The notes below the pieces were generated by a model that saw only the letters and a list, made by a program, of their open reading frames with translations, had not been told where the DNA came from and did no database searches. Below are positions 8,501 to 15,426 of a stretch of 27,080 bases of DNA, one piece after another. Each line of letters begins with the position of its first letter. Position 1 is the stretch's first letter. This stretch comes from a bacterium UBA6115 (GTDB taxonomy: Bacteria > Bacillota_A > Clostridia > Christensenellales > Aristaeellaceae). Position numbers and translations under genes: made by a program. The DNA lies in NCBI GenBank assembly GCA_002428405.1, contig DIWD01000040.1, positions 2,413 to 29,492 of the forward strand, written 5' to 3'.

Positions 8501-9137
8501 CACACGCCTTATGCCTGTTGATTACACGCTGAGCACCGCGCTGCAGCCTGGCTACCGTTTCGCCCGCGCAGTGGACACTGCGGGCAGACCCAGCGTCATC
8601 ACTGCGAATCTTGCGGATGCTGGGGGCAACTCCGGAAAGAGCGGGATATTCAGGTTAAGTATGGGTGAACAAAGGCAGAACCAGGACATCGGCATCGGCG
8701 CGATGGGAAAACTGGGTGACTTTGCCTGGTTGGATTCTGACGGCGATGGAATGCAGGACGCAGGTGAGCCTGGCATTCCTGGAATAGAAATCGTGCTTTA
8801 CCAGTACGGCCAAATTGCGGCGCAGACTTCAACCGATGCATATGGCCGTTATCTGATTGCTGATCTTTATCCGGGCACTTATTCCATCCAGGTCACGATG
8901 CCTGATGAATTAAGGCCAACAAAGCAGCAATCAGTGTTCCCGCTGGTCGCAAGCATCCTGCGAAGCGGAGAAGGTCTGACTGCGTATTCAGAAAACATCC
9001 TTGTGCCAAGCGGCAGACGCAACCTTAACTGCGATCTGGGTTTTATACTCAGAAGGGAGGGTGTGCTTCCGCCGTCCCTGCTTGAACTGCCCCAAAAGGA
9101 CTGGACACAGGTCAATCAGCAGCAGCCAAAGAGATAA
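5592..9137 (+). CDS. Large secreted protein with about ten SdrD_B/Cna-B-like repeat units
   Basis: I place the start at GTG 5592, preceded by GGAGGA (5579-5584) at 7 bases; upstream in-frame TTG codons (5565, 5574) lack a ribosome site. The protein has 1181 residues. It opens with a signal peptide: basic RLKK, hydrophobic LAFILFLLFLLPAFA, likely cleaved after residue 28 (AFA|QD). The rest is a chain of about ten beta-sandwich units of roughly 110 residues, each starting with a calcium-loop-like motif such as FFDANGNGLFDVAE, WMDANMDGVMDENE, FHDVNTNGLPDEGE and WLDSDGDGMQDAGE. Several units are degenerate (for example YYDHDLNKKYDSQAD and NMDGSLDG). Each unit continues with a YxLxxLxPGxYxLxxxLP-type stretch. 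There is no LPxTG motif, transmembrane tail or SLH domain; the protein ends in QVNQQQPKR. By family these rigid, often calcium-stabilised rods act as surface stalks or adhesins. Ligand and attachment are unknown. Confidence 0.85.
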   Translation: MHNQERLKKATASLAFILFLLFLLPAFAQDTAVTGSVFFDANGNGLFDVAEKSVKGAELALISISGASESLISHVTSNQDGQYRFTSVPPGDVYLQVSLPDDLLFTTYTESGSAALPSSGSKGRTPVFPIKPGEEIQRLIGAARQGAYINVTAFGDDNLNGGRFSSEPLLKGVEIALVFELDGQQYTVAEAKTDKDGFAQLRDLTPSEYRLWARMPEPYIIGPIGQKINPFYNIIPPTDSNEGFSEPFSLQRSLGVGIGGVMAGSLSGRIWMDANMDGVMDENEGGYPGVTITLSPLVMGVERSLVTAQEDEFNFNHLQPGMYRLSALLPEGVMFALENSPSIFHDGFTDSQNTQIQVEEGLETILDPIGVMSSSSISVIAFHDVNTNGLPDEGEPAFIGATAEVLTDGEVSALAMSDSEGKALLQRVRGGNVSLRMSLPDSQVFSVYGGENGNVFSSLSAASQVTIEKQLGNGEQLTLFAGVTIPSAITGTLFDDADLSGAYEQGETKLAGFTVQAVNSDGVAASEALTDENGQYLLEDLVPTDYTVRILLVSPFVFSPASSSSASIKNQIISQTPDYGITDVLTLKPGQILEHVDAGAFRSAVITGAVLLGDESDGFTGTQGGLSGIRIELVEESGVPVSVYTIAATDSQGAFSLKGALPGSYRLRFTLTDGVKLSKPYMDDPVFQTEVFNVRTSDILALEPIFAVKTGTLSGLAFFDRDSDGIFSNGDTGLKGANIRIKNQLSGETYELVSGDDGRYIIGGIRPGTYETTVYLPAGFILSNSENSLAPASLTGISTAMLEFLMGTAIDSTTLAAVVPLSISGVGYYDHDLNKKYDSQADTPYPAQFTLTHQGTGSVFSLSADLQGAFSQSPVYPGKYELKISLPEDHLLTAPESATQDGALWTSDIALDQTNTSIELAVVQLSGLFGTVWNMDGSLDGIEGLSITLNDTNGNPLQETSTDANGHFEFTRLMPVDYTLSTALQPGYRFARAVDTAGRPSVITANLADAGGNSGKSGIFRLSMGEQRQNQDIGIGAMGKLGDFAWLDSDGDGMQDAGEPGIPGIEIVLYQYGQIAAQTSTDAYGRYLIADLYPGTYSIQVTMPDELRPTKQQSVFPLVASILRSGEGLTAYSENILVPSGRRNLNCDLGFILRREGVLPPSLLELPQKDWTQVNQQQPKR

Positions 9138-9250
9138 TTCCGGCAGCATTCCCCCAATCATATCAAAGCATCTTTACATCCTGCCGCCGTTTCGGCAGCC
9201 GCAGGAAATATGGATGCGAAGATACGGTTGGGAATGGCACGGCATATTGA

Positions 9251-9274
9251 AAAAACCGCTGAGTTCAGCGGTTT
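9251..9274 (-). terminator. Intrinsic terminator after yebC
   Basis: A perfect 9-base-pair stem AAACCGCTG/CAGCGGTTT (9253-9261 with 9266-9274, loop AGTT) is followed on the minus strand by a T-run, the complement of A9251-9255. It lies about 60 bases after the yebC stop. It may also stop plus-strand transcripts of the large secreted protein, though the T-run on that side is short. The 198 bases between the two convergent genes otherwise hold only a small hairpin without a T-run (9181-9198). Confidence 0.8.
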
Positions 9275-9335
9275 CATTATAGAAAATCTTGATATTCATT
9301 CAGGCAGCGGCACTGGTATCAGTATGGAAGGCCTG

Positions 9336-10082
9336 TTACTCCTCTTCTTCTTCCTCTGGCAGTTCAGCATTGTGGAACACTTCCATCACGTCGTCATTAT
9401 CTTCCAATAGTTCTATGATTTTCCGGACCTTTCCCAAGATTTCTATGTCCTGGATGCTGATTGTTGTCTGCGGAATCTTCCGCCTTTCTGCGGTAAGGAA
9501 GGTATAACCCTTTGCTTCAAGCGCCTCACGCACCGCGGAGAAATCATTGGGCGCTGTATAAACCTCAAATCCTTCTTCGCAGACCTGAACATCTTCCGCT
9601 CCCGCATCAAGGGCATGCATCATCAGGTCATCCTCGATGATGCCCGCCGCACGCTCAATCAGCAGCAAACCCTTGAAATCAAACATATAGCTGACTGATC
9701 CTGTCGTGCCGAGGGAACCGCCATGTTTCTCCAGAATATGCCTTACCTCGGACCCTGTACGGTTGCGGTTATCAGTGACAACTTCCACAATCAGAGCAAT
9801 TCCGCCAGGCGCATAGGCTTCATATGAGATTTCTTCAAAGATCACGTTATCCGACTCGCCGGCCGCCTTCTTGATGCTGCGGCTGATATTGTCATTGGGC
9901 ATATTGACGGCTTTTGCTTTTGCGATGATATCCCTCAATTTTCCATTGACTGTCGGATCGCCTCCCCCTTCGCGAACGGCAATCGCGATTTCACGCCCGA
10001 TTTTAGTAAAAGACTGTCCGCGCTGCGCGTCCGCTTTGCCTTTTTTATGCTTTATATTGGCCCATTTCGAATGACCTGACAT
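9336..10082 (-). CDS. YebC/PmpR-family (TACO1-like) protein
   Basis: The 248-residue protein begins with the invariant MSGHSKWANIKHKKGKAD and has the family blocks GGGDPTVNGKLRDIIAKAKAVNMPNDNI and YEAYAPGGIALIVEVVTDNRNRT. The length is normal. Homologues were described first as DNA-binding transcription regulators and more recently as ribosome-associated factors that help translation of proline-rich stretches. Which role applies here cannot be seen. The C-terminus is unusually acidic, ending in six glutamates (LPEEEEEE). The Shine-Dalgarno-like GGAGAGG lies about 11 bases before the ATG, a little far. The gene has its own good promoter and terminator and looks monocistronic. The ruvC-ruvA-ruvB genes often found beside yebC are not adjacent. 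Confidence 0.93.
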   Translation of the reverse strand: MSGHSKWANIKHKKGKADAQRGQSFTKIGREIAIAVREGGGDPTVNGKLRDIIAKAKAVNMPNDNISRSIKKAAGESDNVIFEEISYEAYAPGGIALIVEVVTDNRNRTGSEVRHILEKHGGSLGTTGSVSYMFDFKGLLLIERAAGIIEDDLMMHALDAGAEDVQVCEEGFEVYTAPNDFSAVREALEAKGYTFLTAERRKIPQTTISIQDIEILGKVRKIIELLEDNDDVMEVFHNAELPEEEEEE

Positions 10083-10116
10083 TAAATTTCATTCCTCTCC
10101 GCTAATCTTGAATCGA

Positions 10117-10145
10117 ATCATACCATCCGGGAATAACCGCGTCAA
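10117..10145 (-). promoter_or_regulatory. Sigma-A-type promoter of yebC
   Basis: On the minus strand the -35 TTGACG (10140-10145) and -10 TATGAT (10117-10122) are separated by 17 bases, each matching consensus at 5 of 6 positions. Initiation is expected near 10110, about 28 bases before the ATG. Confidence 0.8.
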
Positions 10146-10194
10146 ACATAAACAAGTAAGGCTGTTGGCCCTGCGCATTCCCTGACCCTCGTTC

Positions 10195-10920
10195 TCAGCC
10201 TGCGACCACTCTTGCGCGGTCAGGATAGTTTGTAATGAGAATATCCGCTCCAAAGTCCAGAACCTTTCTCATATCCCGGTCATCATTGACTGTCCAGACA
10301 TTGACCAATCCCCCCTGTTCCTTTGCTTGCTGATATTCCTCGGGATTCATCAGTAAATCCGAATAGTGCGGATGCAGCGCATCCATCCCCGTTTTGGACA
10401 GGTATTCCGCCGGCTTGAAGAGGCAGCAGTCATACAGAAGGCCGCAAACGGCCTTCGGATTGATTCGCTTGATGATCTGCAAGGAATAATGATTGAAGGA
10501 GGAGTAAATGACCCGCTCGCTCATGCCGGTTTTTTCAACCAAATTGAGGCATATCTCTTCCATACCCGTGTATGGCAGCCGGCTGTTCTTCAGTTCAATA
10601 TTGATTTTCAGTCCTGTAGGTTTCAGCAGGCCAATCACTTCCTCAAGTGTCGGTGCTTTCGCCTGCGTATACTCCGGATGTGTCAGGTTGAACAGATGCA
10701 TCTTGATATCCTTGAGTGTCATGCAGCAGATGAGGCCGCTGCCATCTGACACGCGGTCTATCCGCTCGTCATGCGCGACGATCAACTGACGATCCCGGCT
10801 GAGATGCACATCCAGTTCGACACCGTCAGCTCCCTGCTCTGCCGCCAGTTGAAATGCCTCCAATGTGTTCTCAGGCGCATAGCCAGAAGCGCCGCGGTGC
10901 GCATAGATCAATGTCTTCAT
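10195..10920 (-). CDS. Glycerophosphodiester phosphodiesterase
   Basis: A 241-residue GDPD-family TIM barrel that hydrolyses glycerophosphodiesters to glycerol-3-phosphate and an alcohol. The family's active-site pattern is present: H8-R9 (AHRGASGYAPENT), E36 and D38 (GVELDVHLS) as metal ligands, and H51 (IVAHDE) as second catalytic histidine. Later blocks IELK, YSSFNH and VNVWTVND match the soluble UgpQ-like group. It has no signal peptide or membrane segment, so it should be cytoplasmic. The Shine-Dalgarno GAGGGAG precedes the ATG closely. It is the last gene of a three-gene minus-strand unit, 41 bases after the CHAP-like gene. This context suggests recycling of phospholipid or teichoic-acid head groups, which is an inference. 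Confidence 0.93.
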   Translation of the reverse strand: MKTLIYAHRGASGYAPENTLEAFQLAAEQGADGVELDVHLSRDRQLIVAHDERIDRVSDGSGLICCMTLKDIKMHLFNLTHPEYTQAKAPTLEEVIGLLKPTGLKINIELKNSRLPYTGMEEICLNLVEKTGMSERVIYSSFNHYSLQIIKRINPKAVCGLLYDCCLFKPAEYLSKTGMDALHPHYSDLLMNPEEYQQAKEQGGLVNVWTVNDDRDMRKVLDFGADILITNYPDRARVVAG

Positions 10921-10961
10921 TTCTCTCCCTCAAGCTAAAAAAATGATGGTCTGTCATGATG

Positions 10962-11840
10962 TCAATACCAGGTCTGCGCAAAAGCAGTCACGCGCCAGTC
11001 CTCGCTGCTGAGGCGGTACTGAAAGACTTCTGTGTTGACTTGCTCCTCCTCAGGAAGCATGGACATGTTCCGCTGCGGGTCCTTCATTTTGCTGTCATAT
11101 AAGTAGGTCAGCCGCTTGATTCGGCTGGACAGGTTGCCTTCCACCGTTTCCAGAAGGTAGATGCCATCTCCCCTGTCTTCCACGCGTGTAACCAGTCCGA
11201 CATGCTTTGTCTTGTAACCTCCCCTGTCCCCATAAATCGCCAGGTATCCCGGGCGGGGGATGTTGGTAATCCTATCTATATTGGTATATCCGGTCAGCAG
11301 TTTGGGAACCCCCGCTTCCCTCACGCCATAGGGCTGTCCGTCAGGCAGGGGGGTCAGTTTACTGTAAGTGTCAGTCGACGCCTGGGGAACGCCGGCTTCA
11401 CCCAGCGAATAGGAGGTGAAAGCGCCGCACCAGCCGAAGCTGGCATTGGGGCCGTAATACCAGATGGTGTACTTGTTGTTGCGTTTGAAACCGGAGCCTG
11501 AGGCGATCTCCCATTCTGAAAGGGCAAGGTCGATGGCAGCTGTGATTTCCTCAGGTACAGGCAGGTTTACTTTGACCTGGAAAGAGCGGGTCAATACCGA
11601 TTTCCCTTTGTTTATCAAGGTGATAACGGCCTCGCCTTCAGACAGTGCGGTAACCACTCCATCCGTATTTACTTCAGTAATATTCGGCGCATTGGATGAC
11701 CATTCGCCTTTCAGCTTTGTCCTGATGAGGTATTGCTCGTTTGGCAGCAGTGTGCGGATGGTATAAAGTTCATTATCCGCAAAAGCAACCATCGGCAGCA
11801 AAAACGCAATAAGAAGTAAAGATACAAGGATTTTCTTCAT
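10962..11840 (-). CDS. Secreted CHAP/NlpC-like cysteine hydrolase with N-terminal Ig-like domain
   Basis: A 292-residue protein with a signal peptide (KK, then hydrophobic ILVSLLLIAFLLPMVAFA, cleavage near residue 21). Residues about 25-92 resemble a bacterial Ig-like (BIG_2) domain, with the typical TEVNTDGVVTALSEGEAVIT. Residues about 100-250 look like a papain-fold CHAP/amidase module: C138 in FGWCGAF as nucleophile, H213 in KHVGLV as base, and E234/N236 in VEGN as the third polar position. This suggests a cell-wall peptidase or amidase, or a related extracellular hydrolase. The assignment rests on motifs only. Its start overlaps the stop of the upstream membrane-protein gene by 4 bases (ATGA), with GAGGGGG as ribosome site. 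Confidence 0.75.
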   Translation of the reverse strand: MKKILVSLLLIAFLLPMVAFADNELYTIRTLLPNEQYLIRTKLKGEWSSNAPNITEVNTDGVVTALSEGEAVITLINKGKSVLTRSFQVKVNLPVPEEITAAIDLALSEWEIASGSGFKRNNKYTIWYYGPNASFGWCGAFTSYSLGEAGVPQASTDTYSKLTPLPDGQPYGVREAGVPKLLTGYTNIDRITNIPRPGYLAIYGDRGGYKTKHVGLVTRVEDRGDGIYLLETVEGNLSSRIKRLTYLYDSKMKDPQRNMSMLPEEEQVNTEVFQYRLSSEDWRVTAFAQTWY

Positions 11841-12934
11841 TCGTCCCCCTCTGTTTCAGTCAATGTCTCTTCTTCTGATATCTCCACACGCGCATCTCTT
11901 TTCTTCCTTCGCATTGAAAATGTCTGGTCGATAATGACGGCAAAGAACCCTGCAATAATGAACAGATAATAGGTCATGAATCGCCAGATCAGCAGGGCTG
12001 CAAAAATCATGGAATCCGGGAAAAAACTCCTGAAAAAGAAATAAAATCCGCCTTCCTGAGCGCCTGATGCGCCTGGAAGGGGTGTAAAAGAGGCAGTGAT
12101 GTAAAGCAGAAACTGAATCGTCAGAACCTGAAGATAATTGTTGCTGACAAGCGAAAAACCCCTGTAAATAAAGTATACCACGCTCATCAGGGCAGTGACC
12201 TGAATCAGTGACAGGGTGAAAAGCAGCAGAAACTGGCCCGGATGCTTAGTCAAAATCTCAACACTGGAATGAAAATCATTCGTCGCGGCGTCAAGGCGCG
12301 ATGATGTCTTGGACTTATCCTTGATGAGTCGGAGTCTGAAGCCCATATTCACTACAAAAACTATGATCACACGCACCAGGTTTCGGTTGATGGCTAAGAG
12401 AATAACAAGGATAACCATCAAGGAATTGAGGGAAAAACCGAGTGTGACCAGCCAGACTCCTTTACCGAGGATACTGTAAACATAGCTTCCCGAAGAAATC
12501 CATAAAAAGGCGCCAATCAGCAGCATCGCGCATTGCCAGCAGAAAAACTTGATCGCAAGGGCCGAATATCCGATGCCTGTTGAGACGCCTCGTTTCTTCA
12601 TTGCGAAAGCCTGCATAGGCTGCCCGCCTGATGCCGCAGGAGTGATGGAGGAATAATAGATTCCAATAAGGCCAACCAGATTACAGGAAGATAACCTGAT
12701 TTTAACCTGCTGAAAATAAAAAAATGTCCGAAGGATCAATCCCTCCAGTAAAACATGGATGGCAACGCAACCAAAAGCGCCGATAAGCCAGATGGGATTG
12801 ATCCTTTGAAAAGCGCCGACGATCTGGCTGATGTCACCGGCTTGGGAGACCAGGTACAGGACAAGCAGGAGAGTCAGGATGATAAACCCGATATTCAGCA
12901 GCATGCTGCGTTTTTCCCTGGTCAGTTTCGCCAT
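11837..12934 (-). CDS. LPG synthase transmembrane/flippase-domain membrane protein (UPF0104 type)
   Basis: I choose the ATG at 12934 (MAKLTREKRS) because AAAGGG lies just upstream; the ATG at 12955 lacks a ribosome site. This gives 365 residues with about eight hydrophobic segments (for example MLLNIGFIILTLLLVLYLVS and FMTYYLFIIAGFFAVI). It matches the isolated N-terminal flippase part of MprF-like lysylphosphatidylglycerol synthases, including SSITPAASGGQPMQAFAMKKRG and the late TPLPGASGAQEGGFY block. There is no aminoacyl-transferase domain, so it probably moves or binds a lipid rather than making one; the cargo is unknown. The tail is charged (MRRKKRDARVEISEEE). It is the first gene of the operon with the CHAP-like hydrolase and the glycerophosphodiesterase, and has a good promoter. 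Confidence 0.85.
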   Translation of the reverse strand: MAKLTREKRSMLLNIGFIILTLLLVLYLVSQAGDISQIVGAFQRINPIWLIGAFGCVAIHVLLEGLILRTFFYFQQVKIRLSSCNLVGLIGIYYSSITPAASGGQPMQAFAMKKRGVSTGIGYSALAIKFFCWQCAMLLIGAFLWISSGSYVYSILGKGVWLVTLGFSLNSLMVILVILLAINRNLVRVIIVFVVNMGFRLRLIKDKSKTSSRLDAATNDFHSSVEILTKHPGQFLLLFTLSLIQVTALMSVVYFIYRGFSLVSNNYLQVLTIQFLLYITASFTPLPGASGAQEGGFYFFFRSFFPDSMIFAALLIWRFMTYYLFIIAGFFAVIIDQTFSMRRKKRDARVEISEEETLTETEGDE

Positions 12935-12975
12935 AAACCCTTTCCGCATGCGCATTTGCGTTTTTTCATAGGGAA

Positions 12976-13004
12976 ATTATAGCATAGCACCTATGCTTTG
13001 TCAC
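12976..13004 (-). promoter_or_regulatory. Sigma-A-type promoter of the flippase-hydrolase-GDPD operon
   Basis: On the minus strand the -35 GTGACA (12999-13004) and a perfect -10 TATAAT (12976-12981) are separated by 17 bases. The spacer contains a perfect inverted repeat. Confidence 0.82.
12982..12996. repeat. Inverted repeat GCATAG-CAC-CTATGC, candidate operator
   Basis: A perfect 6-3-6 inverted repeat fills the spacer between the -35 and -10 of the flippase operon promoter and directly abuts the -10 box. A protein bound there would block RNA polymerase. The plus-strand promoter of the divergent isomerase-like gene starts 24 bases away. No regulator gene is next to it. Confidence 0.5.
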
Positions 13005-13019
13005 GGAATGGCAGGTCCG

Positions 13020-13048
13020 TTGAACGCCCGTAGCGTCTGTGCTACAAT
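13020..13048 (+). promoter_or_regulatory. Sigma-A-type promoter of the isomerase-lysC operon
   Basis: The -35 TTGAAC (13020-13025) and -10 TACAAT (13043-13048) are separated by 17 bases. Expected initiation near 13055 leaves a leader of about 40 bases before the ATG at 13097. Confidence 0.75.
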
Positions 13049-13096
13049 CCGCTTATTGACATTATTCGTCAGTTGAGGATGGTAGGAGCGGATAAC

Positions 13097-14005
13097 ATGC
13101 GGGAACGGCCGGAGAGCGACATTCTGATAGGCAGCTGCCTGCCGAGCCATGAGCCGGAAAAGTGGCTGGATAGATTCCTTGATGCTGGGTTTGAAACCTT
13201 GTCTGTCAATTTTCACATGTCCTTTTCGGGTGTTGAGATTGAGCTGCAAGGGCCTTTAATCAAGCAGCTGGCCTCAAAAAACGGAACGACAATCACATCG
13301 CTTGGTATCTACTGCAACCCGGTTGAGAATCCTGAGCATGTCACCCAACTGGAGCGGGCAATTGACTCGGCAGGATTATACGGCGCTGAAATTGTGTCCA
13401 CATTCGCCGGGGCTTATGAGGGCAAGCCGGCGGAGGCATCCTTTCATCGCTTTGTCAAGGTCTTCCGCGAGCTTTGCAAGCGCGCGGAAGACAGGGGCGT
13501 TCGCATCGCCCTGGAAAATTGTCCGATGGGTGGCAACTGGCAGAGGACAACGTGCAATATCGCATTCAATCCCCGTGCCTGGGAGATGATCTTCAATGAA
13601 GTCCCTTCGCCCGCGCTGGGATTGGAGTGGGAACCGGCGCACCAGATGGTACAATTGATCGATCCCATTCCGCAGCTGCGAAAATGGGCGAATAAGGTGA
13701 TCCATGTCCATGGCAAGGACGCAAGTCTGGATTGGAGGGCTGTGAAGGATGAAGGTGTTTTCTTTCCCTCCAATCAATATGCGCTTCAGAGGACAGTCGG
13801 CTTTGGCGACTGCAACTGGTGCGATATCCTCTCTATCCTCCGTCTCAACGGATATAAAGGCAATATCTGCGTGGAAGGATTTCATGACCCAGTTTATCGG
13901 GATGACTTGGAAATGACAGGGCAGCGGCATGCGCTGAGTTATCTGAAATGGTGCCGCGGAGGTGAGATCCATCATGGGGAGAATAGATCTATTCCCCTTT
14001 CTTGA
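13097..14005 (+). CDS. Xylose-isomerase-like TIM-barrel protein (sugar phosphate isomerase/epimerase family)
   Basis: I choose ATG 13097, preceded by AGGAG (13084-13088) at 8 bases, over the upstream TTG 13073 and ATG 13079. This gives 302 residues. The protein has the metal-site pattern of the AP-endonuclease-2/xylose-isomerase superfamily: E140 in IALENCPMG, E177 and H182 in LGLEWEPAHQ, H203/H205 in HVHGKD, and E260 in CVEGFHD. The family includes inosose dehydratases, hydroxypyruvate isomerases and sugar epimerases. The substrate cannot be deduced, and no inositol or sugar-catabolic genes are beside it. It leads a plus-strand unit with aspartate kinase, which begins 39 bases downstream. 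It is cytoplasmic, with no signal peptide. Confidence 0.85.
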   Translation: MRERPESDILIGSCLPSHEPEKWLDRFLDAGFETLSVNFHMSFSGVEIELQGPLIKQLASKNGTTITSLGIYCNPVENPEHVTQLERAIDSAGLYGAEIVSTFAGAYEGKPAEASFHRFVKVFRELCKRAEDRGVRIALENCPMGGNWQRTTCNIAFNPRAWEMIFNEVPSPALGLEWEPAHQMVQLIDPIPQLRKWANKVIHVHGKDASLDWRAVKDEGVFFPSNQYALQRTVGFGDCNWCDILSILRLNGYKGNICVEGFHDPVYRDDLEMTGQRHALSYLKWCRGGEIHHGENRSIPLS

Positions 14006-14044
14006 AAAATATAGCGAAGAAAAATAAGGATGTGAGGGCTTTCA

Positions 14045-15358
14045 ATGATTGTCGCGAAATTTGGCGGCACTTCCCTTTCAGACGCAGAGCAGTTCCGAAA
14101 GGTCAGGAATATTATCAACAGCAACGCTGAGCGAAGATACATTGTTGTCAGCGCGCCGGGCAAACGGTTTGAACAGGACCAGAAAATCACTGACTTGCTG
14201 ATAGATGTCCAGCACAAAGCCCGAAACGGGGAGCCGTTTCTTGAGACTTTCACCCTGATACGAAACAGGTTTGTCAGCATCGCTGAAGACCTGGATATGC
14301 CCGGCTGCCTGGACAAGGAACTTGATGAGATTATGGAAGCAATCCTCTCAGGAGCCAACCGCGACTTTGTTGCAAGCCGTGGGGAATATTTGTGCGGCTT
14401 GCTGTTTTCCAGATGGATGAAATTGCCATTTATTGACGCTGCTGATGTAGTCCGTTTCAGAAAAAACGGCAAGCTTGACGATAAGAAAACGTACCGGCTG
14501 CTGCGCAACGCGCTTTTGCGCCATGAAAGGGCTGTACTGCCGGGATTTTACGGAGCAGATAAGGACGGAAACATCATTACTTTTTCACGCGGCGGCAGTG
14601 ACGTCAGCGGCGCACTGGCCGCGGGCGCGATCGATGCGGACTTGTATGAAAACTGGACTGACATCACTGGCTTCCGTTCTGCCGACCCCCGCATTGTACA
14701 CGACGCCAGCTATATTTCACTTCTGACCTATCAGGAGCTGAGAGAGCTGAGCTATATGGGCGCCACGGTGCTGCACGAAGATGCTGTATTCCCGGTCCGC
14801 AACGCCGGAATCCCCACAAGCATCAGGAACACCATGGATCCCCTGCACCCCGGCACAATCATCCAGCAAAGTACAAGGCAGCAATCAAAGGTCCCTACTG
14901 TAACCGGTATCGCCGGGAAACGCGGGTTTTCAGTGATTGTGATGGAAAAGAACAGGATGAACGAAGAGATAGGATTCGGCAGAAAAGTATTGTCAATACT
15001 TGAACGTCATAAGATCAACTTTGAACATCTTCCAACAGGGATCGACGCGTTGTGCGTGATGGTTTCCTCCGCAGCACTGGGAGGCAAGCAGGAGCAAATC
15101 ATCAGAGAGATTGAGGATTCGGTCCACCCGGACACGATCAGCATTCAGGACGGTCTGGCGCTTGTTGACTGTGTCGGCGCCGGTGTTTTCAAACAGCATG
15201 GAACCATTGCCAGGCTGTTCAGCGCGGTATCAGAGCAGGGCATCATTATCCGTACCATGTTCCAGGCGCCCAGTGACCTTTCCATTATCCTCGGCATTGC
15301 CGAAGAAGACCTGAACCGCGCGGTCAACGCAATATATGACGCTTTTATCAGGGAATAA
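14045..15358 (+). CDS. lysC: Aspartate kinase
   Basis: The enzyme phosphorylates aspartate at the first step of lysine, threonine, methionine and diaminopimelate synthesis. The 437-residue monofunctional protein starts MIVAKFGGTSLSDAEQF, with the conserved KFGGTS at residues 5-10. It continues with ASRGEYLCG, GGSDVSGALAAGAIDADLYENWTD and FRSADPRIV, the aspartate- and ATP-binding blocks. ELSYMGATVLHEDAVFPV and the region from about 295 onward form the two ACT regulatory domains that usually bind lysine or threonine. Which amino acid inhibits this one cannot be seen. The ribosome site is GAGGG, about 6 bases before the ATG. The symbol is a family-level choice; a paralogue elsewhere in the genome is possible. 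No other lysine-pathway gene is adjacent. Confidence 0.95.
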   Translation: MIVAKFGGTSLSDAEQFRKVRNIINSNAERRYIVVSAPGKRFEQDQKITDLLIDVQHKARNGEPFLETFTLIRNRFVSIAEDLDMPGCLDKELDEIMEAILSGANRDFVASRGEYLCGLLFSRWMKLPFIDAADVVRFRKNGKLDDKKTYRLLRNALLRHERAVLPGFYGADKDGNIITFSRGGSDVSGALAAGAIDADLYENWTDITGFRSADPRIVHDASYISLLTYQELRELSYMGATVLHEDAVFPVRNAGIPTSIRNTMDPLHPGTIIQQSTRQQSKVPTVTGIAGKRGFSVIVMEKNRMNEEIGFGRKVLSILERHKINFEHLPTGIDALCVMVSSAALGGKQEQIIREIEDSVHPDTISIQDGLALVDCVGAGVFKQHGTIARLFSAVSEQGIIIRTMFQAPSDLSIILGIAEEDLNRAVNAIYDAFIRE

Positions 15359-15426
15359 GCTTCATCAATGCATGAAAACCAAATTAATGAACGTTTTATG
15401 GATGAAAAACGCAAGGAGGCAAGCCT

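Noticed and set aside
9181..9198. Hairpin CTGCCG/CGGCAG after the large secreted protein as its terminator
   Set aside because: There is no T-run after the stem on either strand, and a better hairpin lies at 9253-9274.
12935..12955. Upstream ATG starts of the flippase-like protein
   Set aside because: No ribosome site precedes the ATG at 12955 or the one two codons on; AAAGGG lies before the ATG at 12934.
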